Assembly: GCF_964340395.1 (NCBI RefSeq)
Contig: NC_135551.1
Span: forward strand, 1,548,001-1,612,000
Direction of reading: 5' to 3'
Source of the DNA: Glandiceps talaboti
Taxonomy: Eukaryota > Hemichordata > Enteropneusta > Spengelidae
Length of the DNA stretch: 64,000 nt
Shown here in pieces: positions 1 to 12,160 of the stretch. Position 1 is the first letter of the stretch; the number at the start of each line of letters is the position of its first letter. A model generated the notes under the pieces. It was given only the letters and a program-made list of their open reading frames with translations, searched no databases and was not told where the DNA came from. A program made the translations under genes and the position numbers.

Positions 1-263
1 ATCTCATTCAAAGTTGGTATTAGGACAGTGTTCTATGACATACATGTGCATATCCATTTTCGTCGTGATACGATCCAATATGGCTGCCTGGCAACCATTT
101 TGTTTGTGAATTTTCCATGTCCAAAGCCATAACTCAGACATGCTTAAACAGATCTCATTCAAAGTTGGTATTAGGACAGTGTTCTATGACATACATGTGC
201 ATTTCCATTTTCGTCGTGATACGATCCAATATGGCTGCCTGCCATAACTCAATGACTTGTTAC
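1..263 (+). repeat. Family A element, internal repeats and 3' tip (partial)
   Basis: Two copies of the 151-bp internal repeat of a dispersed element (starting at 1 and 152) are cut by the window edge. They carry the phrases CAATATGGCTGCCTGGCA and CATAACTCAGACATGCTT, also seen at 5,054, 9,944 and 18,743. Just before the 42-bp minisatellite the sequence reads CAATGACTTGTTA, which is the 3' tip of the same element in the other copies. The minisatellite therefore starts exactly at the element's end. Confidence 0.8.
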
Positions 264-1313
264 AGTTATGCCACAGTACTGTCATTTACACTATATAGTA
301 TTTACAGTTATGCCACAGTAGTCATTGACACTATATAGTATTTACAGTTATGCCACAGTACGTGTCATTTACACTATATAGTATTTACAGTTATGCCACA
401 GTAGTCATTGACACTATATAGTATTTACAGTTATGCCACAGTATGTGTCATTGACACTATATAGTATTTACAGTTATGCCACAGTATGTGTCATTTACAC
501 TATATAGTATTTACAGTTATGCCACAGTACTGTCATTGACACTATATTATAGTATTTACAGTTATGCCACAGTATGTGTCATTGACACTATATAGTATTT
601 ACAGTTATGCCACAGTATGTGTCATTGACACTATATAGTATTTACAGTTATGCCACAGTACTGTCATTGACACTATATAGTATTTACAGTTATGCCACAG
701 TACTGTCATTGACACTATATAGTATTTACAGTTATGCCACAGTACTGTCATTGACACTATATAGTATTTACAGTTATGCCACAGTACTGTCATTGACACT
801 ATATAGTATTTACAGTTATGCCACAGTACTGTCATTGACACTATATAGTATTTACAGTTATGCCACAGTACTGTCATTGACACTATATAGTATTTACAGT
901 TATGCCACAGTACTGTCATTGACACTATATAGTATTTACAGTTATGCCACAGTACTGTCATTGACACTATATAGTATTTACAGTTATGCCACAGTACTGT
1001 CATTGACACTATATAGTATTTACAGTTATGCCACAGTACTGTCATTGACACTATATAGTATTTACTGTTATGCCACAGTATTGTCATTGACACTATATAG
1101 TATTTACAGTTATGCCACAGTAGTCATTGACACTATATAGTATTTACAGTTATGCCACAGTACTGTCATTGACACTATATAGTATTTACAGTTATGCCAC
1201 AGTACTGTCATTGACACTATATAGTATTTACAGTTATGCCACAGTACTGTCATTGACACTATATAGTATTTACAGTTATGCCACAGTACTGTCATTGACA
1301 CTATATAGTATTT
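256..1313. repeat. 42-bp minisatellite, about 25 copies
   Basis: This is a tandem array of a 42-bp unit containing ACTATATAGT and ACAGTACTGT, both perfect 10-bp palindromes. The left part has units with small indels (GTATGTG in place of GTACTG); from about 650 the units are nearly identical. Because 42 is a multiple of three and the unit lacks stops in one frame on each strand, long open frames appear on both strands. I do not regard these as coding. Confidence 0.95.
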
Positions 1314-2167
1314 TTGTTTAAATGCAATCACAGGATAATTACTGTAATTATTTTCAGCCCATTTAGTCAGTTCAAGGTGTCTATACACTTCAAGATTGAT
1401 ATTTTAATTTTGAGATATTTTCAAGGTCATCCTTTTGCTTCTGTTGATATAAGTTTGTATACAGAGATTAAAAATGAACTTTCTGTCAACATGACAAAGT
1501 ACGTTCAAATATTAAACCATAACAACAAGAATACCTGATATGATGTGAAGGGGCCATTTGTACCAGCTGTCTAATTAGTGAAGTTATGGTAATTACCTTC
1601 ATTAAAAAATAAAAATGCAAAAATACACATAAACTGAGTTTATGCATTTTTGTGGTAATTTTTGCAGCATACCTGTATTATAAGCTGCCTGCATGTAGCC
1701 TATCTAGCTAAGTCACTGAATGTGTTACTCATAGCTACTCTGCTGTGAGTCAGTCTTTTCACTAAAAACAAGTATAGCAGAGTGAAAGACTCAATGAGTA
1801 GACAGGCCACAAATACTTCCATTTTTAATAAACAGATAATGTTATGATAAAAATCATTTCAGAATAATTAAAATGATGTTTGGATATAAGTCTTACCAAA
1901 CTTGGAAGACATAGTATGTTTTCCCTTTGCTAAGACTTCAGACATCATTTTTATTATTCAGTGGGTTGTCAGTGGCCAAGTGATTAAACCACTTGCCTCT
2001 TACCACTGCAGTTGGGGTTCAAACCCATTCTGCATTTTATTCAGTTTACCATGCTGAAAGTAAAAAGAGAGTTATTCAGTTTGCACTTAACTCTTGTCCT
2101 GTTTTTGGTCAATGCCTGTTGGATGGTATAGAAATATATAAATAAATCCAATCTTTTTTATTAACAG
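1314..2167 (+). other. Non-coding sequence upstream of the first visible PRDM1 exon (intron)
   Basis: AT-rich sequence with no convincing exon. It ends in a polypyrimidine tract and acceptor (TTTTTTATTAACAG) at 2,167. Because the first visible PRDM1 exon starts inside the PR domain, this stretch should be intron. Apart from a tRNA-like SINE head at 1,967-2,035 I see nothing specific. Confidence 0.6.
1967..2035 (+). repeat. tRNA-derived SINE head (pol III A and B boxes)
   Basis: An A-box-like TGGCCAAGTGA at 1,973-1,983 and a consensus B box GGTTCAAACCC at 2,016-2,026 are spaced as in a tRNA gene. No complete cloverleaf or tRNA 3' end is apparent, so a tRNA-derived SINE or tRNA relic is more likely than a functional tRNA gene. 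The 3' boundary is not resolved. Confidence 0.55.
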
Positions 2168-2420
2168 ATATACAAATCTGGTGATTTTGAGTACTACATT
2201 GATGGTCTTGATACCAATGAAAGTAACTGGATGAGATATGTTAATCCAGCACATACAAGTGAGCAACAAAACTTAGTGGCTTGTCAATACAACATGGATA
2301 TCTACTTCTATACAATCAAACCTGTGGAGAAAGACTCTGAACTCCTTGTCTGGTATTGTAAAGAGTTTGCTGAAAGACTCAACTATCCACCAACTGGAGA
2401 ACTTATGATGCAAAAAATAA
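2168..2420 (+). CDS. prdm1: PRDM1/Blimp-1, exon encoding the C-terminal half of the PR (SET-like) domain
   Basis: An 84-codon exon with an acceptor AG at 2,166-2,167 and a strong donor GTGAGT at 2,421. It encodes the C-terminal PR-domain block, including SNWMRYVNPAH, YFYTIKP, ELLVWYC and FAERLNYP, which match vertebrate PRDM1 closely and set it apart from other PRDM proteins. The exon starts at the IY..G position, as I recall the human exon does. It ends in phase 1; the single leftover A joins AG at 12,161 to make a Lys codon, so the two exons splice in frame. The N-terminal PR half must be encoded left of the window. PRDM1 is a nuclear transcriptional repressor; its PR domain is generally regarded as lacking methyltransferase activity and acts through recruited corepressors. 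Confidence 0.96.
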
Positions 2421-2649
2421 GTGAGTATTTCATTAGAATTGTTGTACTATACTGGCTTTCATTTTGAATGGTTAACTTTGCCACAGTGAAGATTAATAAA
2501 TTGTCTTCTGGGGCTAAATGATATGACCCTTCATGTAACTCTTTTAGCCAATTGTAAAATAATGATAACATTACACTGTACAGAGACACAAAAAATCAGA
2601 CACAACACATCTAGACACATACTCACTCAAGTGCAGACATGGTACACAG

Positions 2650-2651
2650 GC

Positions 2652-2696
<45 letters not shown>

Positions 2697-2698
2697 GC
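2650..2698. repeat. (GACA)n microsatellite
   Basis: About ten uninterrupted GACA units followed by a degenerate GA-rich tail. Confidence 0.95.
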
Positions 2699-2832
2699 AA
2701 GAGAGAGACATGTCAAAGACAGACAGACTGTAACAGAGAAAGAGAGCGGGATACACAAAAATTGGGGAACCAGTTGTTATATATAAAGCCAATGTTGGAA
2801 TTGTTATCATGTTATGGATAAAAAGAGAAATA

Positions 2833-3506
2833 TAAAGCAGATGTATAGATACCATAATTATGTAGCAGGGCAGTCAGAGCCTAAATGTAAAGCAGATGTA
2901 TAGATACCATAATTATGTAGCAGGGCAGTCAGAGCCTAAATGTAAAGCAGATGTATAGATACCATAATTATGTAGCAGGGCAGTCAGAGCCTAAATATAA
3001 AGCAGATGTTATAGATACCATAATTATGTAGCAGGGCAGTCAGAGCCTAAATATAAAGCAGATGTTATAGATACCATAATTATGTAGCAGGGCAGTCAGA
3101 GCCTAAATATAAAGCAGATGTTATAGATACCATAATTATGTAGCAGGGCAGTCAGAGCCTAAATGTAAAGCAGATGTTATAGATACCATAATTATGTAGC
3201 AGGGCAGTCAGAGCCTAAATGTAAAGCAGATGTTATAGATACCATAATTATGTAGCAGGGCAGTCAGAGCCTAAATGTAAAGCAGATGTTATAGATACCA
3301 TAATTATGTAGCAGGGCAGTCAGAGCCTAAATGTAAAGCAGATGTTATAGATACCATAATTATGTAGCAGGGCAGTCAGAGCCTAAATATAAAGCAGATG
3401 TTATAGATACCATAATTATGTAGCAGGGCAGTCAGAGCCTAAATGTAAAGCAGATGTTATAGATACCATAATTATGTAGCAGGGCAGTCAGAGCCTAAAT
3501 GTAAAT
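2833..3506. repeat. 55/56-bp minisatellite, 12 copies
   Basis: Twelve head-to-tail units beginning AAAGCAGATG and ending GTCAGAGCCTAAAT. The first three units have GATGTATAG (55 bp) and the other nine GATGTTATAG (56 bp). A second variant site (AAATATAA versus AAATGTAA) is distributed in blocks, consistent with recent local amplification. Confidence 0.95.
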
Positions 3507-4272
3507 TTACAGCCTTATATAGTTGATGTTTTTCAGAATTATCACAAAATGTCAATTTTGTGATCTCTTATTCGCAATAAATAAACATGAAATTTCTTGA
3601 AAACAACTGAAAATCAAGATATATTTCTCAAATCAATATTGCTTTTAAAAAAGTGATCTTCATGTTTTATAGAAAAAAATAATTTCATTCAATCTGTTGA
3701 AAAGCTATAATATCATATACATGGTGAGTTTTTTTGTAACATACATCAATTAATCACAGCCATTGCATTGTGGGACTGGATCTTAAACTATGAATCTCAT
3801 GTTTTGAATGTATATATTTGTATATTTTTATCTTGACACTGTGACTAGAGGCTTTGACAACAGTCTATCAGTTTAAATAAAGTCTAATAATAATAATATT
3901 AAATAAATAATATTTAATAATAATTTTAATAATAATAAAGTTTATTTGCATATTAACCACCCTACCTGGGGTACTTTGTTATGCTGAGGTCAAAAAAGGG
4001 GTCATTCTATGAACATCTGTTGCCATGGTAACCAAAATCACCATAATATGGTAATTATTTTTCCAAAATTTGGAAACAAAATAAACATTTATAAAACAAT
4101 TGCCTTGTTTTTGACATGTATGAGTTGGTGCTATCTGTTGTAACATAAACTGTCTATAATAGGAAAGCTGTTTGCATGGAAATGTAAAGTGTGCCACAAA
4201 AATTTGTTTTCATTAGATAAATATGCATCCCACAAATATACATTATAAATTTAATAATAATAAGGTTCATTT

Positions 4273-4790
4273 CAGGTCTCGAAATTAGCGGTAGTCTCGC
4301 GTCAATTGACTACCAGTTTTTCCAAAATGACCTCACCCTTGACTACCAGTGCAGTGTTTCCGCTGCCCAATCGCCAAATCGCAAAATGTGAATAAAATCT
4401 GCGAGAATATTTCTGATACAATTAGCCAAAATTGCGAAGCCAATTTAGAATAGGGCACCACAAAATCTATGCGTAATGCTTGTGGTTTTTTGCCGCAACG
4501 TGGAACATCCGTAATTTAAACTACATTGTATTACATTTAGAAGGAAGTGTACACATTGTGCGTTCCTCAAAAGTTAAACAAATCATAAAATTGTTACATC
4601 AGCAATGCAAATAAACGTGCCATCCAACAAACTTGTAAGTTCCGTCGTGTAAAACTTTGATCAAGTAGTTCGTCACATGCAAGGGGTGATGGAAGATGAG
4701 TCGTCTTTACCGGGCCCTTCCACTATGCAGGCCGAAAAAACGAAACAATTTACTGCAATGCACAAACTGAGTTCCATGACATGAAGTACG
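4273..4790 (+). mobile_element. Probable 5' end of a hAT-like transposon (truncated)
   Basis: Starts CAGGTCTCGAAATTAGCGG, resembling the CAGGG(T)CTCGAAATTAA-type terminal inverted repeats of some animal hAT elements. It is richer in GC/CpG than its surroundings, contains GACTACCAG twice, and carries an ATG at 4,689 opening a 31-codon frame (MEDESSLPGPSTMQAEKTKQ...) that stops at 4,784. That would suit a disrupted transposase N-terminus. No matching 3' inverted repeat was found nearby. The assignment rests on remembered family style, so confidence is low. Confidence 0.35.
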
Positions 4791-5053
4791 AACGATAACG
4801 TGAACTTTCAATTTGACAGTGATACAGTTGTGAAAGCGTTTGATACAAATTTTGTGTTGCTGAGTACTTCACTAAAGTTCAACTATTTTTGTAAAAATCT
4901 GTTGATTTTAGAGTTTTCAATTTTTTATTCTTTTCTGGAGAATTATGTGCTATCGCTGACTAATGTTGAAAACCCACACACAAGGAAGTAAACCATTGTA
5001 AACTGGCACATTTTACCATGTACACCTACATAAATACAGACCTCTTTCATTAT

Positions 5054-5782
5054 TAGTCCCAGCCAGAGGAAGTACGGGACGGGGACTTATGGATTGGGTT
5101 CCGTCCATCCGTTCATCCGTCTGGAGCCATTTCTTGGAGATGCCTGGACTGATTTTTTTCAAACTTGGTACAGGGGCAACATACCATGGCATACATATGC
5201 ACGTCAATTTGTTTCATGATACGATCCAATATGGCCACCTAGCAGCCATTTTGTTTGCGAATTTTCCCTGTCCAAAGCTACAACTCAGACATGCTTGAAC
5301 AGATCTCATTCAAAGTTGGTATTAGCACAGCGGTCTATGACATACATGTGCATATCCATTTTTGTCATGATACAATCCAATATGGCTGCCTGGCAGCCAT
5401 TTTGTTTGCGAATTTTCCATGTCCAAAGCCATAACTCAGACATGCTTGAACAGATTTCATTGAAAGTTGGTATTAGCACAGTGTTCTATGACATACAAGT
5501 GCATATCCATTTTCGTGGCATACAAATGCACGTCAATTTGTTTCATGATACAATCCAATATGGCCACCTAGCAGCCATTTTGTTTGTGAATTTTCCCTGT
5601 CCAAAGCCATAACTCAGACATGCTTGAACAGATCTCATTCAAAGTTGCTATTAGGACATTGTTCTATGACATACATGTGTATATCCATTTCTGTCATGAT
5701 ACAACCCGATATGGCTGCCTGGCAGCGATTTTGTTGGTGCAGTTTTCATGTCCAAAGCCATAACTCAGACATGCTTGAACAG
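5054..5782 (+). mobile_element. Family A element: stem-loop head plus 151-bp internal repeats, 3' end replaced by poly-C
   Basis: The head begins TAGTCCC and pairs imperfectly with GGGACTTATGG about 25 bases on, followed by TGGATTGGGTTCCGTCC and a short CCAT/CCGT run. Several copies of the roughly 150-bp internal repeat follow (CAGCCATTTTGTTTGCGAAT, CATAACTCAGACATGCTTGA). The last repeat runs directly into a 23-base C tract (5,783-5,805), and the usual tail seen at 10,560 and 19,690 is missing. Confidence 0.85.
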
Positions 5783-6646
5783 CCCCCCCCCCCCCCCCCC
5801 CCCCCGCTGTACTGTTACACACGCGAGGCAAATTAATTTACACGTCACTCGAATGCATACAATGTAACAATTTTTACATGACTCGTGCACCGCATTTATG
5901 TGTGTGTGTAGTACACACATTGATTACACAATATCATTTACAAGTGAGTTTGACAATAATAGTTTACATGAATTTGCTGAACAACAAGGAATAATCATTA
6001 ATTAACAGGATGTTGCTAAAAAGCACCAATGACTTCAAAACAGCAAGGGGCATTGCAAATATTTTTGTTCAGGCATTTCATCAACAAATATTATTGCAGT
6101 GTTTTTTAAAGGCTGGTTTAAAGCAGGTTAAATGTTACCAGGTTCCTCGATCAATTTACTGGTGTTTCCCATGGGTGTGGGTGTGACCCATGATCAAAGT
6201 GAAATGATGGAAAACATATGCAAAATGCCTTGACAATCATGTTTGAACTAATGAAGGTGGCAAGTTAGCCACATGAAATATCTTCAATATGATAGTATTT
6301 AAAAAAAATGATAGTGCATCATACGATTTTATGTCTTCCTTTCCAGCAGAGTACTGTGTGATTGCTTTTATTTTGGTACATAACATGTACCACTGTCGCA
6401 ATCGACGTAAAAAAACACAAACTCTGATTCAGTGTTGCCATTGTTGTATCTACCTGGAAAATTACTGCATCGTGGCAAACACAGGTTCATATATATATGG
6501 ACACAGCACACTGTACATTGATACATCATGCTCTCACGTCAAAAATCAATTGATCAAAACAGAAATGAATAAAACAAAAACTTGCACTGTGTAAGACATG
6601 CCTAGCCATTATAGTTCTCAAAAATAGTCGTAGATGATACGGCACC

Positions 6647-6828
6647 CAATCTGATTAAAATCCAATGTAGATGTCGGCTAATCATTCATTGCTATTTTAC
6701 CTTCGTTATTTTGCCTGAATTGACCTTCATAGTACATGTTTACATTTTTAGCCTGATCGCCTTCTCTAGAGGAGGTGAAATAGCAATGAATGATTAGCCG
6801 ACATCTACATCGGATTTTTATCAGATTG
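6647..6828. mobile_element. 182-bp inverted-repeat MITE with a 10-bp target-site duplication
   Basis: The ends read CAATCTGAT and ATCAGATTG, and roughly 60-bp arms are near-perfect inverted copies (GTAGATGTCGGCTAATCATT on one side, its complement on the other) around a spacer of about 60 bp. Direct repeats ATACGGCACC flank it at 6,637-6,646 and 6,829-6,838. A perfect 10-bp duplication fits Mutator-like (MULE) insertion better than Tc1/mariner (TA) or Harbinger (3 bp). It has no coding capacity. Confidence 0.85.
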
Positions 6829-7790
6829 ATACGGCACCATGCCACAGTAGGCCTTCAATTTAATAATAGCATGGGTAGTTTTTTGAAAGATGACAAAACT
6901 GCTTTGTGTGGATGGTAAACCCAATCACTGAATAGAAAATGAAATAATTTTTAAAAAGTGAGTACATAGTTTTCAACAGAGATACATGTAGTTAATCCGA
7001 CAAAACTTCCTGACAACTTTGTGAGGCTAGCTTAGCCACTTCACTAACACTGATCATAGACTGTACACACTGCAGCTGTGTGACGATGCATGATACGTCA
7101 GCCTTTACAGGAAGGGCTCGATCAAAGGGGGAACCTAATATTTGGTACTGACGTGGCCATGGAAAATCAGACTGCCGTATTTTTCTTTAAAAAAATCAAA
7201 GACATGTAGTGATCACTTTGAAAACCATAGATTTTGGAGTACATGTATACATAAAAACTGACATTTCTGAGACTTAGTCATTATAAACCTATCCATCCAT
7301 GAACAGTGGACTCACCCACATGTTAATACAATGCCTCATGTGTTAATGTCTTATCTTGAAGCCTGATGTCTGTAAGTTCATGGGTATGAAAATATCAGAT
7401 ACTTTTCGTTTCAATTAGAATTCAATAATTTCGAATTAGAATGTTCAATTTTGTTCATTTCCGTGACATTTTAGAAAGTAGTGTAGTGTAGGTCGACAAC
7501 ACGAGACAGGGTGTGTTTACATGTAAATGTGGCTCTGAATTCATATGATATGTGAGGTTCGACCAGAAACGTACAAACCTCTTCCTAATATTTTTTTTAT
7601 TGTCATTATTATATAATATTAAACCCGTTCACTTGTAATAAAAATCCTAATACTAATAATAATAATGAGTTGTCCAGGATTAAGACATTAAAAATATATA
7701 AACCTCCCCAAAATTAAAATAATACACCTTCAACCACAGGCACCACTGAACATTGTTTTCTTTGGATATTTGGCGCTATATAAATTTATT

Positions 7791-7812
7791 AGATAGATAG
7801 ATAGATAGATAG
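7791..7812. repeat. (GATA)n microsatellite
   Basis: Five to six GATA units directly follow GGCGCTATATAAATTTATTA. Confidence 0.8.
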
Positions 7813-8699
7813 GCACAGTCCATATTATTAAGGGTCACAAGCCGAGTTTATACATGTCTGTTTAGGCGTAGTTATTAGTGCATATTTAAAAGGTACTCAC
7901 AGTACTGTACCTACAGAGCACACTTAACCTGCCATTTGCAATTGACTGAACTCAAACCTGGTATCAAGATAATGATACATATCAAAAAATGTTCTGGAAA
8001 TTCCTACAATGCAATCAACTGTTCTGACAATGCCAGAAGACAATTGCAATGTTATTGAAGACATGCATCAACATGAACTGGAATGTAGTTTTATTTAAGT
8101 ATTTTCACTTGAGTTTTACAAGCTTATAAACTCAGCTTGTGCCACTTTAAAATAATAATAGCTTAGTAATTCAAGACTATGCCAAACTTGTGTGCAAGTC
8201 AGTACTGTCTCCTCCGCCCTAACTTCAAATAAATCAGTTCAGCCATAAATACATTTCAGCACGAAATGATTGATTGTAGTGAAGTGGAAAAAAACCCCTA
8301 AATAAACAAGTGGGATTTAACTAAACTATCTGTGATATGACATGCCAGTATCATTGATATTTGTTCAGAGAAGAGTGGTACCTGTTGTCACCAGACACGG
8401 TTCAATATACTGGCTACTTATTAATATTGATACATACAAGTAAGGCTATTTTCAGTTGTACAAATACTACCTGGTAAAGAGATATATTATACCTTCTCTT
8501 GACAACTTATTGAAAAGCATATTTGTCAAATGAGGTGTCATGTTCGTGTCTTACACTGCCTGGTAGAAGTAAACTACCATGTCAGCAGTTTGCGACATCA
8601 AGTCTCCATATGTGTCAATTAGATGAGTCAAACTTGATAAAAAACATTCTCGTTAAGAAATAAAAACCCTATACTTGCCAACTAAATAAGACTACTAAA

Positions 8700-8705
<6 letters not shown>

Positions 8706-8735
<30 letters not shown>
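8706..8735. repeat. (AT)n microsatellite
   Basis: Uninterrupted AT dinucleotides in the PRDM1 intron. Confidence 0.95.
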
Positions 8736-8737
<2 letters not shown>

Positions 8738-9943
8738 AATTTGACTACTAAAATTTGATAAAACTTCCTACTTTGGTGAATAAATTTGAGGTGATTACTC
8801 TGTGGACATGAAGTACACTTTGTTTGAATAGCATAGTTCTTTAGTTATATGACATGGTATATCAATGAAAATCGAAATGCACTGCAGCACAGTTCAGATT
8901 CGGATTAAATTTTAGGCTAGAATTAGGAGCCATCTGGTAGAATGACAGAAAACATTGGAACTCATGGCATGCGACACTGATAAGATAACACTAACGCTTT
9001 GTTGGATTTTAGCTCAGACCACTTCTTTTAATGGTCTGAGATTCAATCATTAGACTAATCGACACAAGGTTTAAAATTTGAGTCTGAAAAACAACTTTCT
9101 TGTAGAGCCATAGGAAAAGTTAGTAAATGATCCTGGCTTCACTGATACAACAACACGTGTGAGAACCTCGGATTGAGTCACAGGCCTTCAATATCTTGTA
9201 ATAACATTTTATATATCTACTAACTTATTGGTCACTAAAATTAGTAGCTGAACAAAGTTATGTTATATTTTAAAGTTGTTTGTTATACTTATAGACTTGG
9301 TACATTCATTATCTTACTGCTAGACCCTTGAACAGACTGTAAATTTATTTTCAATAGGTATACCATAGAATACAACTATCCCCTAACTCTTAGGGAAAGT
9401 CTGGAGTAAGAAACAACACTGTAGTTAAACTGTAAGATGCAATGTAGTAGCCATCCTAAAAATGTGACAGGCATAAAAGACAGTGCACTGTCCAGCATTC
9501 ATTGTGCACTTATCTTTAAACAACTTCAACATCGGGGAAAGTCTGTAAATTAGTTGTTATATTCTCTGCACAAACAGCAATGTAGATAGACTGCGAGATA
9601 TTACATGTATGTTGTGTTGTAACAATAATGACCCTTAATTAGCCATCCTGTACACAAAAAGGTACATCAGGTCAGTATGGTGCACCAACATGTGGTTTAT
9701 TTGATAGACTACCTCAGTATACTTTAGTATCAGCACTGATATTCAAGACCAAACAAGGTAAAGCCATTGGTGAAACTTTAAAAATAGTGCCAATGGCATT
9801 GTAATCTAGTCCCTATATTGTATCATTACGATTTACACCTCCACTCACATATAGTCAAAGTCGTTACTCTAGAAGTCCTGAGATGCATGAGATACAAAAT
9901 TCACCCACAGCCACCCACACAGTCATTAACATCATGTCTTTCT

Positions 9944-10600
9944 TAGTCCCCGCCGGAAGTAGTCCAGATGGGGACTTATGGATTGGGTTCTGTGTGTCCG
10001 TGCGTCCGTCTGCAGCTGTTTCTTGGAGATGCCTGGACCGATTTTTTTCAAACTTGGTACAGGGGCAACATACTATGGCATACATACGCACATCAATTTG
10101 TTTCATGATATGATCCAATATGGCCACCTAGCAGCCATTTTGTTTGCGAATTTTCCCTGTCCAAAGCAAACTCAGACATGCATGAACAGATCTCATTCAA
10201 AGTTGGTATTAGGACAGTGTTATATGACATACATGTGCACATTCATTGTTGTCATGATACGATCCAATATGGCTGCCTGGCAGCCATTTTGTTTGCGAAT
10301 TTTCCATGTCCAAAGCCATAACTCAGACATGCTTGAACAGATCTCATTCAAAGTTGATATTAGCACAGTGTTCTGTGACATACATGTGCATATCCATTTT
10401 CATCTTGATACAATCCGATATGGCCATTTTGTTGGTGCAGTTTTCATGTCCAAAGCCATAACTCAGACATGCTTGAACAGTCTATCAAAAACAACCATAT
10501 GAGGCCAAACAACATTAACCAGGTTTGAAAATGACAACATAAACTGCCAATTCCTTAAAACCCAATCATAGGGGGCTATGTCATTTTCAATGACTTGTTA
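9944..10600 (+). mobile_element. Family A element with both ends present
   Basis: Head TAGTCCCCGCCGGAAGTAGT with its pairing partner GGGGACTTATGG, then TGGATTGGGTTCTGTG and a GTCC/GTGC run. About three internal repeats follow (ATCTCATTCAAAGTT starts near 10,188), then the tail CTTAAAACCCAATCATAG, GGGGGCTATGTCATT and CAATGACTTGTTA. The tail GGGGGCTA is a degraded inverted match to the head TAGTCCCC. It lies in the PRDM1 intron in sense orientation. Confidence 0.85.
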
Positions 10601-10809
10601 ATCAGTCCCTCATAAAGTTGAATAGTATTTATTGGGGCAGTTATGTAATGTCCAAATATGGTATGGTATATTTGTCAGCTCAGGATGCTACTTATACACA
10701 TGTTTACATCATTATAACAGTTGGGGTTCACTGAACAACTTTTTGTGCTGATTGAAGGACTTTGACCAGATGTGGTTTAGAGACCACATTGGCATCCAGA
10801 CGTAATGAT

Positions 10810-11067
10810 GATGTAGCACAACTGTACAGTTGTTTTGTTTATGTTTATCTGGTTGCCTATCCAGCCCTGTTGTTAACTTTACCATGATATATGCCATCAT
10901 TTGGCTGTTGCTATGGGAATGGTCTTGTTGCTAGAAATATTTGCATTCACCTATTGGATGTATATCCCCTTACCTAACCATCCCTGTTGTTATCTTGGCA
11001 ATATACACCATCATTTGGCTGTTGCTGTAGGTCTGTTTTTGTTGTTAGGCATATTTGCATACATTTT
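10810..11067 (+). mobile_element. Family C element, head and two internal repeats (partial)
   Basis: The head phrase GTAGCACAACTGTACAGTT also occurs near 36,530. Two copies of the 110-120-bp unit containing GGCTGTTGCTATGGG and TTTGCATACATTTT follow. The element then joins family B sequence at 11,068, so it is truncated or chimaeric. Confidence 0.75.
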
Positions 11068-11275
11068 TAGTCCCCAACGTACACCACCTGAAGGGAGCTT
11101 ATACATTGGTCCCATCTGTGCGTCTGTTGATCCGTGCATTCACAAAGAAGCAAGCACACTTTACCTGTTATCTCCAAAAGTTTTATACATATGGACACCT
11201 GATTCTAGTGTGTGCCCTTACATTGTCAGTGAAACTTTGACCTTGACCTTGACAAACATTTTCAAGGTGAAATGA
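11068..11275 (+). mobile_element. Family B element, a diverged relative of the family A head
   Basis: Begins TAGTCCCCAACGTACACCAC, continues GAAGGGAGCTTATACATTGG and then GTGCGTCTGTTGATCCGTGC. It keeps the family A head plan: TAGTCCC, a short loop, GGGA-CTTAT, ATTGG, then a CGTC-rich tract. The downstream sequence is different. The 3' limit is uncertain. Confidence 0.55.
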
Positions 11276-11552
11276 CCAAAATCTTTCTATGTTAAGAGCT
11301 GAAAAATATGCACATGATATGCAAATTAATGTGTAAATGAGACCACCCTTTCAAACTGTGGGGAATTCTGAAATATTATTGCTAATTATACTGAAAACCC
11401 AATACTACAAACATTTGCATCCCTGGAAATTTTAACAAAGCATTTTCATGTTGAAATTGCCAATATGCCAATCATCTTACATAATACAACACAAAAGACT
11501 ATGTCTTCGATTGAAAGTTTTTTGACCAAAAATGACAGACCAGTGGTAAGAT

Positions 11553-11594
11553 AATAATAACAATAACAATAATAATAATAATAATAATAATAAA
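11553..11594. repeat. (AAT)n microsatellite
   Basis: AATAATAACAAT-type run, degenerate on the left and pure on the right. Confidence 0.9.
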
Positions 11595-11774
11595 GTAGAC
11601 TTATAGAGTGCCTATAATCTCTGCAAGCAGAGCTCCAGGCACAGAAATGGAATATTACTCTATGGTAAGAGGAAATATGGATTCACAGACACTGGATACT
11701 AGGCAATTGAAAAAGACTGATGACCTTTAACTTTGATTGAAAAAAAATTATTTTGTGACAATTGAATAGCCAGA

Positions 11775-11777
<3 letters not shown>

Positions 11778-11843
<66 letters not shown>
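11778..11843. repeat. (AT)n microsatellite, 33 units
   Basis: A pure AT tract about 320 bp upstream of the large PRDM1 exon. Confidence 0.97.
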
Positions 11844-11848
<5 letters not shown>

Positions 11849-12160
11849 TTACATTGCTCCGATAACCTTTATGGAACCAGATATACTCATTTTTGAAATA
11901 TTTTAAGCATCTTTCAAAATGATGATCGGGTTACTATGATAACAGATAAAAGTCACTTACCTATGTTTTTGGCAAGGTCAGCTCATGTTCTCATAAAATA
12001 TACAGCTTTCAGCAAACGTATGGTGGAATTTACCCTCCAAAAAGGTACCAAAAATCACTCTGGCTCATGGACTAATCACATTTTAATCAGATTGCACAAC
12101 AACTATGCCATGTTAAAAAATATTTCACCCTATAAAATTACAATTTTTTTTTTTTTACAG

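Larger units (their letters stand above)
2421..12160 (+). other. PRDM1 intron (9.74 kb), packed with mobile elements
   Basis: Bounded by GTGAGT at 2,421 and a long T tract plus ACAG at 12,160. It holds a GACA microsatellite, a 55/56-bp minisatellite, a hAT-like element end, two family A elements, a 182-bp MITE, parts of families B and C, and AT microsatellites. Stretches without recognisable features (3,510-4,270, 5,810-6,640, 6,840-9,940, 11,280-12,140) are AT-rich unique sequence, and I see no exon in them. An additional small in-phase exon cannot be excluded. Confidence 0.85.

Noticed and set aside
605-1388. Long open frames on both strands in the 42-bp array
   Set aside because: They are a direct result of a stop-free repeat unit whose length is a multiple of three. 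There is no unique coding sequence at either end.
1967-2035. Functional tRNA gene
   Set aside because: A and B boxes are present, but I found no acceptor stem or plausible anticodon loop.
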